The notes beneath the pieces were generated by a model. It did not search any database, was not told the origin of the DNA, and saw only the letters and a program-made list of their open reading frames with translations. Positions 1 to 8,737 of a stretch of 64,000 nt of DNA are shown here, one piece after another (position 1 is the first letter of the stretch; each line of letters begins with the position of its first letter). Origin of the DNA: Streptosporangiaceae bacterium NEAU-GS5 (GTDB taxonomy: Bacteria; Actinomycetota; Actinomycetes; Streptosporangiales; Streptosporangiaceae); NCBI GenBank assembly GCA_017592665.1, contig JAGFNW010000008.1:208063-272062 (forward strand), written 5' to 3'. The translations under genes and the position numbers were made by a program.

Positions 1-1
1 C

Positions 2-358
2 GTGCCGGAACAGACGTGGCGCGCGGACTTCGTCAAGAACTACAATTATCACGGAGAGAACTGGCGAGTATTTCAGGTCGTGAACAAGCGCACCGGGCTG
101 TGCCTGGAGATCCCGGACAGTGTGCCCTCGACGGCCCCCGATCGCACGCAGGCCGACCTGTTCACCTGCGATGCCAATCGAGCCAGCCAGCTCTGGTGGA
201 TGCCCGTGGCCAACGGTCTGGTCGGCCTGGTCAACATCAATAGCGTCAAGTGCCTCGACGTCCGCGGCAACGACGATGACGACGGGACGGTCGTCCAGCA
301 ATACCGCTGCAACGGCACTTACGCGCAGGAATTCTACATTTTCGGTTTCACGGGCTGA
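2..358 (+). CDS. Ricin-type beta-trefoil lectin, 5' end outside window
   Basis: C-terminal part of a RICIN carbohydrate-binding protein. It reads WRVFQVVNKRTGLCLEIP, later SQLWWM, then VKCLDVRGNDD and a final QEFYIF. These are the CLDV / Q-x-W signatures of beta-trefoil repeats, with cysteines paired inside repeats. The frame is open at the left edge, so the first visible GTG is probably internal and a signal peptide is expected upstream. Two more RICIN proteins lie at 54879-55490 and 55973-56539. Family assignment is firm; ligand and start are unknown. Confidence 0.72.
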   Translation: MPEQTWRADFVKNYNYHGENWRVFQVVNKRTGLCLEIPDSVPSTAPDRTQADLFTCDANRASQLWWMPVANGLVGLVNINSVKCLDVRGNDDDDGTVVQQYRCNGTYAQEFYIFGFTG

Positions 359-544
359 CGCGACCGGTCGAAAGCATGTCGGGCCCGAAATTCGATTCGG
401 GCTGCGGCATTGTCCCGCGATCAGAGGAGACGGCCTGGCAGCATCACAACTTGAGTTGGCCGCACGGCTGTACATGACCGTCATCCGGATGTGTTCGCGC
501 GGTGGTCCGGCACCTGGCGACCGAGAGCTCGACCGTGGGGGCAC

Positions 545-655
545 AGGCGCATCCACGGTGAGCTGATCGGCCTGGGACTACACCCTGGGCCGCCAGCACC
601 GTGTAGCTCATCATGAAGCGGGCCGGCATCGATCCGGCATCGCACCGTCGGGTCC
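545..655 (+). pseudogene. Transposase (rve/IS3-like) internal fragment
   Basis: Reading across small frame changes gives RRIHGELIGLG, a serine/threonine-rich stretch and then MKRAGIDPA. This matches the conserved RRIHGELIGLGYTL...AGVEPAP segment of the broken transposase at 32360-33417. No start, catalytic residues or stop remain. It is insertion-sequence debris. Confidence 0.6.
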
Positions 656-1078
656 TTGGGCCAATCACCGCCGATGCCCCCGTCGGAGCCTATGGACGTG
701 ACCAGAGGCCGAATCGAGCGTCACCAGGTCCTCCGCGGGATCATCAACGAGTTATCCAGGCCGCTTAATCGATCCAACGCGACAGCATGGTGCCAGGCCA
801 GCGTCCGATTCGAGTTTCCCATCCCACAGGCGTGCCTACGGACTGCCGTCGGCCCACTCACGCCGAGCGAATCAGGAAAGCGCCCTGCAATTAGAGCCTC
901 CTCAGCCATCGCCCAGTTCTTCGAATTTCTCCGCCCGCACCAAGCAACGTTGAGTAGAGGGGTACTCAAGTGCGCTCGAGGTGCGGCTGCCTACGCTGAA
1001 GAGGTCGCTCTACAAACCGGAGCGAGACACGCTAGCGTCGCGACCTGGGCGCTTAAGACCAGGAGAGGAGTGCCACTG
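656..1078 (+). other. Non-coding or decayed stretch
   Basis: An open frame runs through this segment, but its composition is irregular, there is no ribosome binding site at its first ATG and no recognisable motif. I treat it as decayed DNA between a transposase fragment and the small gene at 1079. Confidence 0.4.
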
Positions 1079-1339
1079 ATGTCGGCGTCGAAGGTTCACG
1101 ATTTCAGGCATCACCAAGGATTCGAGCAGGTTGTTCCCCTATTCGGAACCGGCCCGTTGAGCGTCGTCCTAGTATCTATCTGCGAACTCACCGTCCCAGG
1201 TAATACGCCGTTTCAGGGTGCGGCGAGCATGCAGATTCATAACGTCGTCCCCGAGGAAAATCAGGTGAGGGTCCGGGGATTCATCGGTTGGGATTCCGAC
1301 GTCTCGGTCCGCCTGCAGGTCTTCAGGGCGGCTCCCTGA
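1079..1339 (+). CDS. Small hypothetical protein, 86 aa
   Basis: The ATG at 1079 is preceded by a strong purine-rich Shine-Dalgarno (AGGAGAGGAG, 1061-1070) at good spacing, which is why I choose it over the longer upstream frame. The C-terminal half (VRVRGFIGWDSDVSVRLQVF) has alternating hydrophobic residues typical of beta strands. There is no signal peptide or membrane segment. Family not recognised. It could be an intact small gene or the tail of a decayed one; the ribosome binding site favours a gene. Confidence 0.4.
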   Translation: MSASKVHDFRHHQGFEQVVPLFGTGPLSVVLVSICELTVPGNTPFQGAASMQIHNVVPEENQVRVRGFIGWDSDVSVRLQVFRAAP

Positions 1340-1435
1340 GCCGGCGACCACGGCGTGTTCCAGTGCGGGGACCAGTAGCGGGTACGTGGCCCATAGCCCA
1401 GTCACCCCGATCACCGCGTCCGCTTCCTGGCCGGC

Positions 1436-4400
1436 TTGACCCAGCGGGCTGCAGCTCATCGACCAGGGACGGCCCACTCCCCCGCCTCAAGGCCGTCGTC
1501 AGACGCGCCGCGGCGCCGATCAGCCGCGTCGCCTGGCCTCGGGATCCTCGGATCAGCCCACTGGCCGCAGGTCTACCTCACGCCCGGGCCCACGCCGCTG
1601 ACCCGGCTCGTCGATCGGCTCCGCGAGCTGGGCGATCTGCCCGCCGAGGACATCGTCCAGACGCTACGCACCGATCCGCGGCGCGCGGCGGCCCTCTTCC
1701 GGCCACTGGTCGCGCCGGGAGATCGGATCGTTCTGACGGTCGACCAGTTCGAGGAGCTGTTCGCCGCCGATCCGAAGGAGCGCGACAGCTACATCAAGGC
1801 GCTGACGACGCTGTCCACGGGTGACGAGCACGGCCCGGTCGCCCTCGTCGTGCTCGCGGTACGCGCCGACTACTACACGCAGTGCATCGAGCTACCCACC
1901 CTCCTGCCCACCTTCGACGACGGGCCGGTGATCATCACGGCCATGACCGTCGATGAGGTGAGGTCCGTCATCGAAGGCCCCGCGGCGGCGGCGCGGCTCA
2001 CGCTCGAGCCAGGCCTCGTGCCCTTGATCATGCGAGACTTCGGCGTCCAGGAATTCTCCCTCGACTCCGCGGCAGGCGCGTACGAGGCGCACCGCCTCCC
2101 GCTGCTCTCCCACGCGTTGTACGCGACCTGGATCAACCGCCGCGATCAAGCCCTCACCATTTCCGGCTATCGAAAGACCCGGGGCATCCACGGCGCCCTC
2201 GACGCGACGGCGGAGCGCACCTATCACGAGTTGGATGAGCAGGCCCGCGTCGTCGCCCGGGGCGTCTTCGTACGACTGGTCAACCCTGGCGACGAGGGCA
2301 GGACACCGACCCGCCGGGCCGTCCGGCCTGATGCGCTGTACGCGGACATATCGGATACGTCCGGAGTCCAGCGTGTGCTCGCCGCATTCGCCGCCGACGG
2401 CGCTCGGCTCGTCTCGTTCGACCAGGATTCGATCGAGATCACCCATGAGACCTTGGTGACGGCATGGAAGCGGCTGGGCACCTGGATCGCCGAAAGCCGC
2501 GAAGTGATCGTCAAGGAACAGGCGTACGTGGGAACAGCGGAGCTGTGGACCCGTACGCGGGACGACAAACTGCTCCTTCAGGACGCGGAACTGGAGGCGG
2601 CGAGCAAGTGGCTCGACGCCGATCACATGGTCGAGCCCAGCCGGGTGGCCGTCCGGTTCATCCGAGCCGGCCTGGACCGTCAGCGGCGCAGGCAGCGCCG
2701 AGTCGCGGATCTGCGCTGGGTCGCCATGGCGGCCGTGCTGATCATGATCGCAGGAGCCGGTGCGTTCGCCGTACAGAAGATCAGCGCGGCCAACACGGCG
2801 AAGGCCGCGGAGGTGGCCCAGCGGCTGCTTCGACAGGCCGAATCCTTGGCCACGAGCCAGCCCGCGACCTCCCTGCTGCTGCGGCGCGCTTCCATGCTGA
2901 TCAATCCAACGCCGGCCGCACGGGTGTCGATGGTGTCCGCCCTGATGTCCAATCACCTCGCAGGCACGGTACGGACAGGTGCCGCGCCCCTGCAGACGGT
3001 CGCCTTCCAGCCGGGAGGCAGCATCATGATCGCTGGGGGCGCGGATGGCGACGTGTCCCTCATCGATGTGACCGACGTGCGGCATCCCCGGCTCATAAGC
3101 ACATTGACGGGGCACGACGCGACCGTCAACGCCGCCGCCTTCAGCCCCGACGGGAGGCTCGCGGTCACCGGCGGCGACGACCACATGGCGCTCCTGTGGG
3201 ACTTCTCCGCTCCTGCCCGGCCTCGGCTGCTGGCCAGGCTGTACGTCCAAGCCCGGACGAGCATTTACACACTCGCCTTCCGCCCGGACGGACAGACCCT
3301 GTTCGTCGGTGGATCAGAGGGCTATGCCGCGCTGTGGGACATCCGTGACGCGGCCGATCCGCACGCCGCGGCACTGCCGGGAGCCCGCGGAACGATCCGC
3401 GGAGCGGCGTTCGGACGAAGCGGCGCCCTGCTCGCCACCGCAAACGAAAATGGAGATTTCAGTATCTGGGCCACGGACCGGCCTGACCGCCCCACCCGGA
3501 TACAGACGAGCCCCGTCAAGGACACGCTTTATAGTGCCGCGTTCAGCCCTGACGGCTATGTGGTCTCCGCCGCGGGACTGAACGGTTCGGTAACACGCTG
3601 GGACGTCGCGTCGTCCGGCCGGCTTTCCCACCCCTCGTCGATCTCCGGCACGGACCGGGTCAATTCCCTGGCATTCACGCCGGACGGCGCGGGTCTTTTC
3701 GTGGCCGGCGCGGATCTCACGATGAAACCGTGGAATGCGGCCGAGCCTCCGGCGGCTTCCACAGAGCGTGTATTCGCACGCCAGGTCCAGGCGATCGCGG
3801 GTTTCTCCGTCAGGGATGACGGTCGTGTCATAGCCACTGCCGGCGCGGACGGCACAGCAGCCCTCTGGTACGTCGACGATCCGGCGCACCCGGCCGTCAC
3901 CGCTTCTCTGACATCCTCGTCCGCGGGTGGCGACAAAGAATCCAACGGCCCCGTGCAAGCGGCTTTCGCCGTCAAGAACACGTTGCTGGTGCACACAAGT
4001 TGCTGCGGGCCGCCACGGCTGGTCGAACTCACAGATCCGCGGCACCCCACGACCATCGATGCTTTCGGCACGGTGGCCGCCAGTGTCGACCACCTGGCTT
4101 ACGACCCGCGAAACGGAGTCCTGGCCACCGTCGATCGAAGCGGCTGGATCATGACCTGGCGGCTGAGCGAGTCAGGCAAGGCCGTTCTTCTCGGCCAGGC
4201 GCGCAGTTCTTCGGGCAGGCCGTTCCGCGAGATAGTCCTGAGCCCGGACGGCAGAACGGCCATAGTCAATGGCGACGACGACATCTCCGCTTGGGATATC
4301 TCCGATCCAAAAAACCCGCGGCAACTGGCTACCGTGGAACACTGGCTCCCCACGGCCCAGCATTTCGGCTCGACTCTGGCATTCAGCCCCGACGGGCACA

Positions 4401-4987
4401 CTCTGGCCGGCTCATCCGACCAAGAGGCAATGCTGTGGGAGCTGAGCGATCCCGGGAAACCCCTCGTCCGTGCGTCGTTGGCCGGAGCGCGCGGCCCTGT
4501 CGCATTCGCCCACAACGGCGCCGTGCTGATCACCCTGGAGGAGAGCGCGAGGGAGTTGATCTTATGGGATGTCCGCGATACGGCCCACCCGGTAAAACTC
4601 ACCTCGATCAAGTCGAGCGGCACCTTGTTCGATCGGCTGGTGGTGTCCCCACAGAACGTGCTCGCCGTCGACGGGGGCGGCGGGGAGATGGGGGTCACGT
4701 TGTTCGATCTCGCCGATGCCCGCCACCCACGGCAGCTCACCACTCTGGCCGGTTCGACGGTCGGCGCCTTCAGCCCAGACGGGAGGTGGCTGGTGGTGAC
4801 GGGCCCGATCGGGCCGGGAGCCGCGTCGCCCTCCTCTGCCGGTCTGCTGCTCGACATCGCCCAGGTCACTCAGATCGTGCAGTTTCCGCAGGTCATGGCG
4901 TGCGCGGTGGCCGGACGCGAGCTGACCCGGCACGAATGGGAGGCCTACATTCCCGATCTGGATTTCCGGCCTGTTTGCCCCGCCTGA
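1436..4987 (+). CDS. nSTAND1 NTPase-WD40 repeat protein, N-terminus truncated
   Basis: STAND-type signalling ATPase with a C-terminal WD40 propeller. Visible order: an nSTAND1 core from about residue 45 (YLTPGPTPLTRL), Walker B-like VLTVDQFEELF near 102-112, the ADYYTQC region near 145, a winged-helix-like part (ITHETLVTAW) near 335, a transmembrane helix near 425-447 (WVAMAAVLIMIAGAGAFAV), then at least ten WD40 repeats (AFSPDG...WD) from about 515 to 1150. Family members begin with an effector or EAD-type module and a P-loop. Here the residues before 45 are low-complexity and no GxxGxGK[ST] is present. In the +1 frame at about 1450-1530 the text CSSSTRDGPLPRLKAV resembles the helix after Walker A, suggesting a frameshift and erosion. 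It is probably inactive or start-damaged. It ends 23 bp from the convergent CHAT gene. Confidence 0.8.
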   Translation: MTQRAAAHRPGTAHSPASRPSSDAPRRRSAASPGLGILGSAHWPQVYLTPGPTPLTRLVDRLRELGDLPAEDIVQTLRTDPRRAAALFRPLVAPGDRIVLTVDQFEELFAADPKERDSYIKALTTLSTGDEHGPVALVVLAVRADYYTQCIELPTLLPTFDDGPVIITAMTVDEVRSVIEGPAAAARLTLEPGLVPLIMRDFGVQEFSLDSAAGAYEAHRLPLLSHALYATWINRRDQALTISGYRKTRGIHGALDATAERTYHELDEQARVVARGVFVRLVNPGDEGRTPTRRAVRPDALYADISDTSGVQRVLAAFAADGARLVSFDQDSIEITHETLVTAWKRLGTWIAESREVIVKEQAYVGTAELWTRTRDDKLLLQDAELEAASKWLDADHMVEPSRVAVRFIRAGLDRQRRRQRRVADLRWVAMAAVLIMIAGAGAFAVQKISAANTAKAAEVAQRLLRQAESLATSQPATSLLLRRASMLINPTPAARVSMVSALMSNHLAGTVRTGAAPLQTVAFQPGGSIMIAGGADGDVSLIDVTDVRHPRLISTLTGHDATVNAAAFSPDGRLAVTGGDDHMALLWDFSAPARPRLLARLYVQARTSIYTLAFRPDGQTLFVGGSEGYAALWDIRDAADPHAAALPGARGTIRGAAFGRSGALLATANENGDFSIWATDRPDRPTRIQTSPVKDTLYSAAFSPDGYVVSAAGLNGSVTRWDVASSGRLSHPSSISGTDRVNSLAFTPDGAGLFVAGADLTMKPWNAAEPPAASTERVFARQVQAIAGFSVRDDGRVIATAGADGTAALWYVDDPAHPAVTASLTSSSAGGDKESNGPVQAAFAVKNTLLVHTSCCGPPRLVELTDPRHPTTIDAFGTVAASVDHLAYDPRNGVLATVDRSGWIMTWRLSESGKAVLLGQARSSSGRPFREIVLSPDGRTAIVNGDDDISAWDISDPKNPRQLATVEHWLPTAQHFGSTLAFSPDGHTLAGSSDQEAMLWELSDPGKPLVRASLAGARGPVAFAHNGAVLITLEESARELILWDVRDTAHPVKLTSIKSSGTLFDRLVVSPQNVLAVDGGGGEMGVTLFDLADARHPRQLTTLAGSTVGAFSPDGRWLVVTGPIGPGAASPSSAGLLLDIAQVTQIVQFPQVMACAVAGRELTRHEWEAYIPDLDFRPVCPA

Positions 4988-5010
4988 TGCCGATCAGATG
5001 GGCAGCCGAC

Positions 5011-5712
5011 TCAGGCGTGTTTCTTCATGAGGACGGGGGCCGAATGCTCCCAGGATCCCAGCAGCCGAATTTGGGTGCGCCCCAAGTCGAATGCGTCCTC
5101 TATGCTGCGACCGCCGCCGAGGGCTTGGTAGAAGCCGGTCGCGAACGCTATCCCAGCTCGGTCGCCGATTTCATCGCTGATTCCGATGACGTAATCGATG
5201 TGCGCGGCGATCGCCTCGGCCTGCTGCGCCGAGTAGCAGGCGTTCAGCACGACGCATCGCACGTGGCCGGCGAAGTTCTTGAACAGGTCGCTCAATGCCT
5301 CTGGCGCGAGGGGGTGCGACCTGCCGCGCGAATTCTCCACGCAGAGCCTTCCCGCGGCCGTCCCATGTCCGGAGAAATGTACGATCGACGGCTGGACATC
5401 GAGCAGCGCCTGGGTGATGTCCAACGGGCGGACGGACGGGCGCTGCTCCAGCCGAAAACGCGCGCGGAGCCGCGAGAGCTGCAGCTTCTCCTGAATTTCC
5501 CGCAGTTCTTCCCCCAGGCGCAGGCGGTTGGCGTCCGTGGGATCGGCGGTCAGGAAAAGAATCGTGGAATCCGGGACCGCCGCCGACCGGTCTTGGTCTT
5601 GGCTGCGGTCACCGACTGGGGGCCGGCCTCCGGCGACGATATCGCCGGAGCCCCGGAGCTCGGCTTTTCCTATGTTTCCAGAGCCGTGCTGGATGATGTG
5701 GTCACCATTCAT
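5011..5712 (-). CDS. CHAT-domain caspase-like protease with N-terminal short signalling motif
   Basis: A 233-aa CHAT (caspase HetF-associated with TPRs) peptidase. A beta-strand plus helix (ILFLTADPTDANRLRLGEE, about 49-67) opens the fold. The catalytic dyad is His116 in HFSGHG and Cys159 in LNACYS. Residues 2-29 contain GDHIIQHGSGNIGKA followed by GSGDIVAG, nearly the same as the last 28 residues of the upstream EACC1 protein. The ATG overlaps the EACC1 stop as ATGA, so the two are translationally coupled. CHAT proteases are predicted, and in several systems shown, to act as proteolytic effectors after activation. The shared head/tail motif suggests homotypic recruitment (inference). Cytoplasmic; no signal peptide. 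Confidence 0.88.
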   Translation of the reverse strand: MNGDHIIQHGSGNIGKAELRGSGDIVAGGRPPVGDRSQDQDRSAAVPDSTILFLTADPTDANRLRLGEELREIQEKLQLSRLRARFRLEQRPSVRPLDITQALLDVQPSIVHFSGHGTAAGRLCVENSRGRSHPLAPEALSDLFKNFAGHVRCVVLNACYSAQQAEAIAAHIDYVIGISDEIGDRAGIAFATGFYQALGGGRSIEDAFDLGRTQIRLLGSWEHSAPVLMKKHA

Positions 5713-6200
5713 CGGCCGGCCACGATATCGCCGGCTCCGCCGTGTCGCGCTTTGCCGATGTTCCCGGACCCGTGCTGCAGGATGAAGTCGCCGTTGGCGA
5801 CATTGATAGTCGTCTTCGCGGTCTCGTCCTGGGCCTGGGCCTGGGCCTGGGCCGAAAGGATGCTGATGGCATGGTGGGCGGTCTTGGCGATATCCCTGGC
5901 GCTGGCCGCCTCGATCTCCACCACCTGGTCGCCCCGCTGGATGCGGATCTTGACTGTTCTGGACCGGGTCGACAACCAGGTGGTGATCGCTGTGACTACC
6001 GCAACGCCGATGCTCTCAGGTGCGGCCAGCACCTCGAGAAGCTCCACCACGGAGCCCATTTCGCCTGGTCGCGCCGGCCGTTGAACACGTTTGAGGATAA
6101 TGTGCCGCGCGACGTCATCGTCGGACAGCCACCTCGCCAGGTCGAGCAGCTCATCACCGGTTGGATCCTCGATAACCGATAGTTGAAACGCGTCAGCCAT
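5709..6200 (-). CDS. EACC1 (effector-associated constant component 1) protein
   Basis: A 163-aa protein. The N-terminal segment (DELLDLARWLSDDD) and the central GVAVVTAITTWLSTRSRTVK followed by IRIQRGDQVVEIEAAS match the EACC1 family, a constant partner of variable effectors (peptidases, CHAT, TIR) in actinobacterial conflict systems. The helix around 75-90 is hydrophobic and may associate with membrane. A Gln-Ala repeat (about 118-124) links to a C-terminal tail (residues 136-163) with GDFILQHGSGNIGKA, echoed at the N-terminus of the CHAT protein. The start is supported by GGAGGGGG upstream of ATG 6200. It is the first gene of a two-gene operon. Confidence 0.82.
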   Translation of the reverse strand: MADAFQLSVIEDPTGDELLDLARWLSDDDVARHIILKRVQRPARPGEMGSVVELLEVLAAPESIGVAVVTAITTWLSTRSRTVKIRIQRGDQVVEIEAASARDIAKTAHHAISILSAQAQAQAQDETAKTTINVANGDFILQHGSGNIGKARHGGAGDIVAGR

Positions 6201-6400
6201 ATAACCCCCTCCGGGCGCACCCAGATACCAGTTTGCGGCAGTTAAGCGACTCTATTCATGCTTTCGGTGAGAGCCAGTCGTGGAAGTAATCGGCTTGGCG
6301 CCACGCCCACGGCCGGCGGAAGTCGCCCTTGGCCCGGTCTTCCAGCCTTCCGAGGCAGCCGCCTGTGGGCTGCGGCCTGGCGCCATCCGGCCTGGACGGA

Positions 6401-8566
6401 TCAGGGGGTCGCGGCCTCTCGGCCGGCCCGCTCGAACAAGTGCCCTGCCCTCACGAGGTCGCCGTTGCGCTCGTGCAACTCGGCCGCTCCGAGTAGGTCT
6501 CCGGCCAGCTCGCGGATCAGGGCCTCCTCCTCCCACGTGGCCGGCTCGGCGTCGGCAGGGTCAAGCCTTTCCCTGCGACGCCGGACGAACTGGAGGAGAC
6601 CGGAGGAGCGCTCGCCACTCGCGGGATGCGGCTCCTGCGGCCGTCGTCGCGCCGCCGGCTCGAGGTCCTCCAGTTCCGCGATCGACTCGGGTGACAAACT
6701 CCGGTCGACCTCTGGCATTTGGCCGATCCACTGCCTCCAGACGGGCTGCCGGCCACTCAGATCGAAGACAAGCCCTGAGTCAGGCAGCAGCACCACTCCC
6801 GCGCCAGGGCCGACGCCGAACAGTGTCCGCCTGGCGGCCGTCGGCAGGGTGGGACGCAGTCGGAATCCAAGGGGCACGAACAGTGGGCCAGGCCCCAGAC
6901 AGTACAGAAGCTCGCCCATCGGCAGCCGCTCCAGCACTCCACCCGGCGCGATCAGCAGGCACTTGCCGTCGCCCTTCACCAGAGAAGCGATCTCGGCCAG
7001 CGGATGGCCTTCGAGAAGCAACGCCAGGTTGGGAATGTCCGAGTCGTCGAGCAGGATCGCGTCGACGGATTCACGCGGGGTCGGCGCGGACGCCAGTCGC
7101 ACTCCGGGCGGGTCGATGTGCACGTCGTTCTCGGCCGGCTCTGTGGAGGCCAGTCCATATCCGTCGGCCAGGCGCAGGAGAGACGTGCTGTCCACGTACT
7201 CGCCGCACGCCTCGCCGACCCAGCAGCCGAAGGGGGCGCGGGCGAGTATCCACGTCTCCGATCCCGTCAAGCCCGCCAGCGTCCGGTCGGCCACGGGGGC
7301 CGCGACGTCGTACTGAACGAGGAGCGCCTCCCCTGTGCTCCGGCAGACCGTCACTCCCGGCCAGCGCGCCATCGCGGCCAGAAAGGCGGTCGAGATCTCC
7401 GACTCGCCGGCGGCGCTCACCGACACCTCGATCATGGTGCCCGCGGCGTCTCGCCGGTCTTCGGCCTCGAAGAGCGGCCACAGCCGGATGGGCCGGTGCC
7501 TGACTGTCAGCCCCAGGTCGAGGGCACGATGGACGATGCGCGCCACGCGATGCCCGGGCGCGACGATCCGGGCGTCCCGAAGCCTCGGCCGGGCGGCGGC
7601 GCTCAGCCCGGCGATCCGGATGAGCTCTCGCACCGTGACAGGATGGAGGTCTGGATCCACGGTCTCGGCGTCATCGGACGGCGTGCCCCATCCGGGGGTG
7701 CGCACGAGTCGTCCGTCTCGCTCAGTGAAGAGTTCGGCCGCCACTGTGTCCGTCAGTTCTCTGGCAAGGTCCAGTTCGAGTTCCGCGCTGACCCACCAGG
7801 CTCCCGCCGTGGACGTCTCCTGTGGCTCGCGGGCGAAGACAGCGCCGGATCCGCGCCCGGCGGCATGAATGTGCTCGAAATAGACGAGGGCGGAAGCCGC
7901 CGACCCAAGCCGGACGGCCAGGCGGAGCCGTTCGCGGACAGGTTCAGGTGCGGCGGAAACGTCCGCCCGCGGTAGCACGGAAGGCCCCGCGACGGGCTGA
8001 TTGGAAGCACCCGGCGGATCTTCGATTGGCTCGATCCTGGACAGCGAGCGCCCCTGACCGGATCCCTGGCTCGTCCCAGGAGGCGTCGTGGGAACCGTTC
8101 CCCGCCTTGCTTCCGCTTCTGTGCGCATGAGCTCAAGCACCTCGGTGCGGATCTGATTGAAGTCCACTCCAAGATGGGTGAGGATCTGTGCCGCGACCGC
8201 CTCGCGCTCGCCGGCCAGGCACTCGCGGACCAGGCCGAGGAGGATGTGCTCCGTGCCGATGTAGTTATGGCCGAGCTGCAAAGCCTCACGAAGAGAAAAC
8301 TCCAGAATTTTCTTCGCGCGAGGGGTGAAAGGGATGTGCCCCGGCGGAGAGGTCGGTCCTCGCCCGATGATCACTTCGATCTGAGCGCGCACATCCTCCA
8401 AGGTGACGCCTAAAGCCCGGAGAACTCTGACGGCAATGCCCGTTTCTTCGCGAATGAGGCCGAGAAGGACATGCTCGGTGCCGATGTAGTTGTGGTATAA
8501 CATCCTGGCCTCTTCCTGGGACAGGACCACCACTCGCCGGGCGCGATCAGTGAATCGCTCGAACAT
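6401..8566 (-). CDS. Clp_N double-domain protein with ternary-system-type C-terminal region
   Basis: A 721-aa protein. Residues 1-70 and about 80-155 are two Clp N-terminal repeats ([19 protein letters not shown], then [16 protein letters not shown]), the substrate/adaptor-binding module of ClpC, but no AAA ATPase follows. A Pro/Ser-rich linker (156-215) precedes a large unrecognised alpha/beta region (about 220-640) containing ALVYFEHIH and PLGFRLRPTLP. The last 45 residues (LIRELAGDLLGAAELHER) form TPR-like helices similar to the N-terminus of the protein at 19162. The ATG at 8566 has an AGGGAG ribosome binding site. It is divergent from the ubiquitin-like operon, with which it shares the Clp_N type. 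It may present substrates to the unfoldase (inference). Confidence 0.72.
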   Translation of the reverse strand: MFERFTDRARRVVVLSQEEARMLYHNYIGTEHVLLGLIREETGIAVRVLRALGVTLEDVRAQIEVIIGRGPTSPPGHIPFTPRAKKILEFSLREALQLGHNYIGTEHILLGLVRECLAGEREAVAAQILTHLGVDFNQIRTEVLELMRTEAEARRGTVPTTPPGTSQGSGQGRSLSRIEPIEDPPGASNQPVAGPSVLPRADVSAAPEPVRERLRLAVRLGSAASALVYFEHIHAAGRGSGAVFAREPQETSTAGAWWVSAELELDLARELTDTVAAELFTERDGRLVRTPGWGTPSDDAETVDPDLHPVTVRELIRIAGLSAAARPRLRDARIVAPGHRVARIVHRALDLGLTVRHRPIRLWPLFEAEDRRDAAGTMIEVSVSAAGESEISTAFLAAMARWPGVTVCRSTGEALLVQYDVAAPVADRTLAGLTGSETWILARAPFGCWVGEACGEYVDSTSLLRLADGYGLASTEPAENDVHIDPPGVRLASAPTPRESVDAILLDDSDIPNLALLLEGHPLAEIASLVKGDGKCLLIAPGGVLERLPMGELLYCLGPGPLFVPLGFRLRPTLPTAARRTLFGVGPGAGVVLLPDSGLVFDLSGRQPVWRQWIGQMPEVDRSLSPESIAELEDLEPAARRRPQEPHPASGERSSGLLQFVRRRRERLDPADAEPATWEEEALIRELAGDLLGAAELHERNGDLVRAGHLFERAGREAATP

Positions 8567-8737
8567 GCCCGCTCCCTTAAAAGCCAGATACTAAGCACCT
8601 TCACGCACAAACCATCCCAAATCGGGCGCGTCCCGATAGCTCTGGAATAACTGGACGCACCCGCCAGAATAGGTGATCCCGCGCTAGCATGGAGCGATAG
8701 TTAGAGGGCCATCGCAATGTGATCAATAGAGGTGTGG
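8567..8737. promoter_or_regulatory. Divergent intergenic region of the conflict island
   Basis: 171 bp separate ATG 8566 (minus) from ATG 8738 (plus), so both promoters must lie here. AGGGAG serves the minus gene and AGAGG (8727-8731) the plus gene. I see no convincing -35/-10 pair or long palindrome, only the weak -10-like TAGCAT near 8683. Confidence 0.4.

Noticed and set aside
1169..1477. Minus-strand frame reading ADAVIGVTGLWATYPLL
   Set aside because: The short GVTG motif is weakly dehydrogenase-like, but the frame overlaps the ribosome-binding-site-supported ORF at 1079 and has no family-length domain.
1892..3250. Long minus-strand open frame opposite the nSTAND1 gene
   Set aside because: High GC opens antisense frames; the plus strand contains clear nSTAND1/WD40 motifs.
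4000..6084. Long plus-strand open frame (about 690 codons)
   Set aside because: It overlaps the WD40 gene and the antisense of EACC1/CHAT; composition is that of a shadow frame and there is no domain or ribosome binding site.
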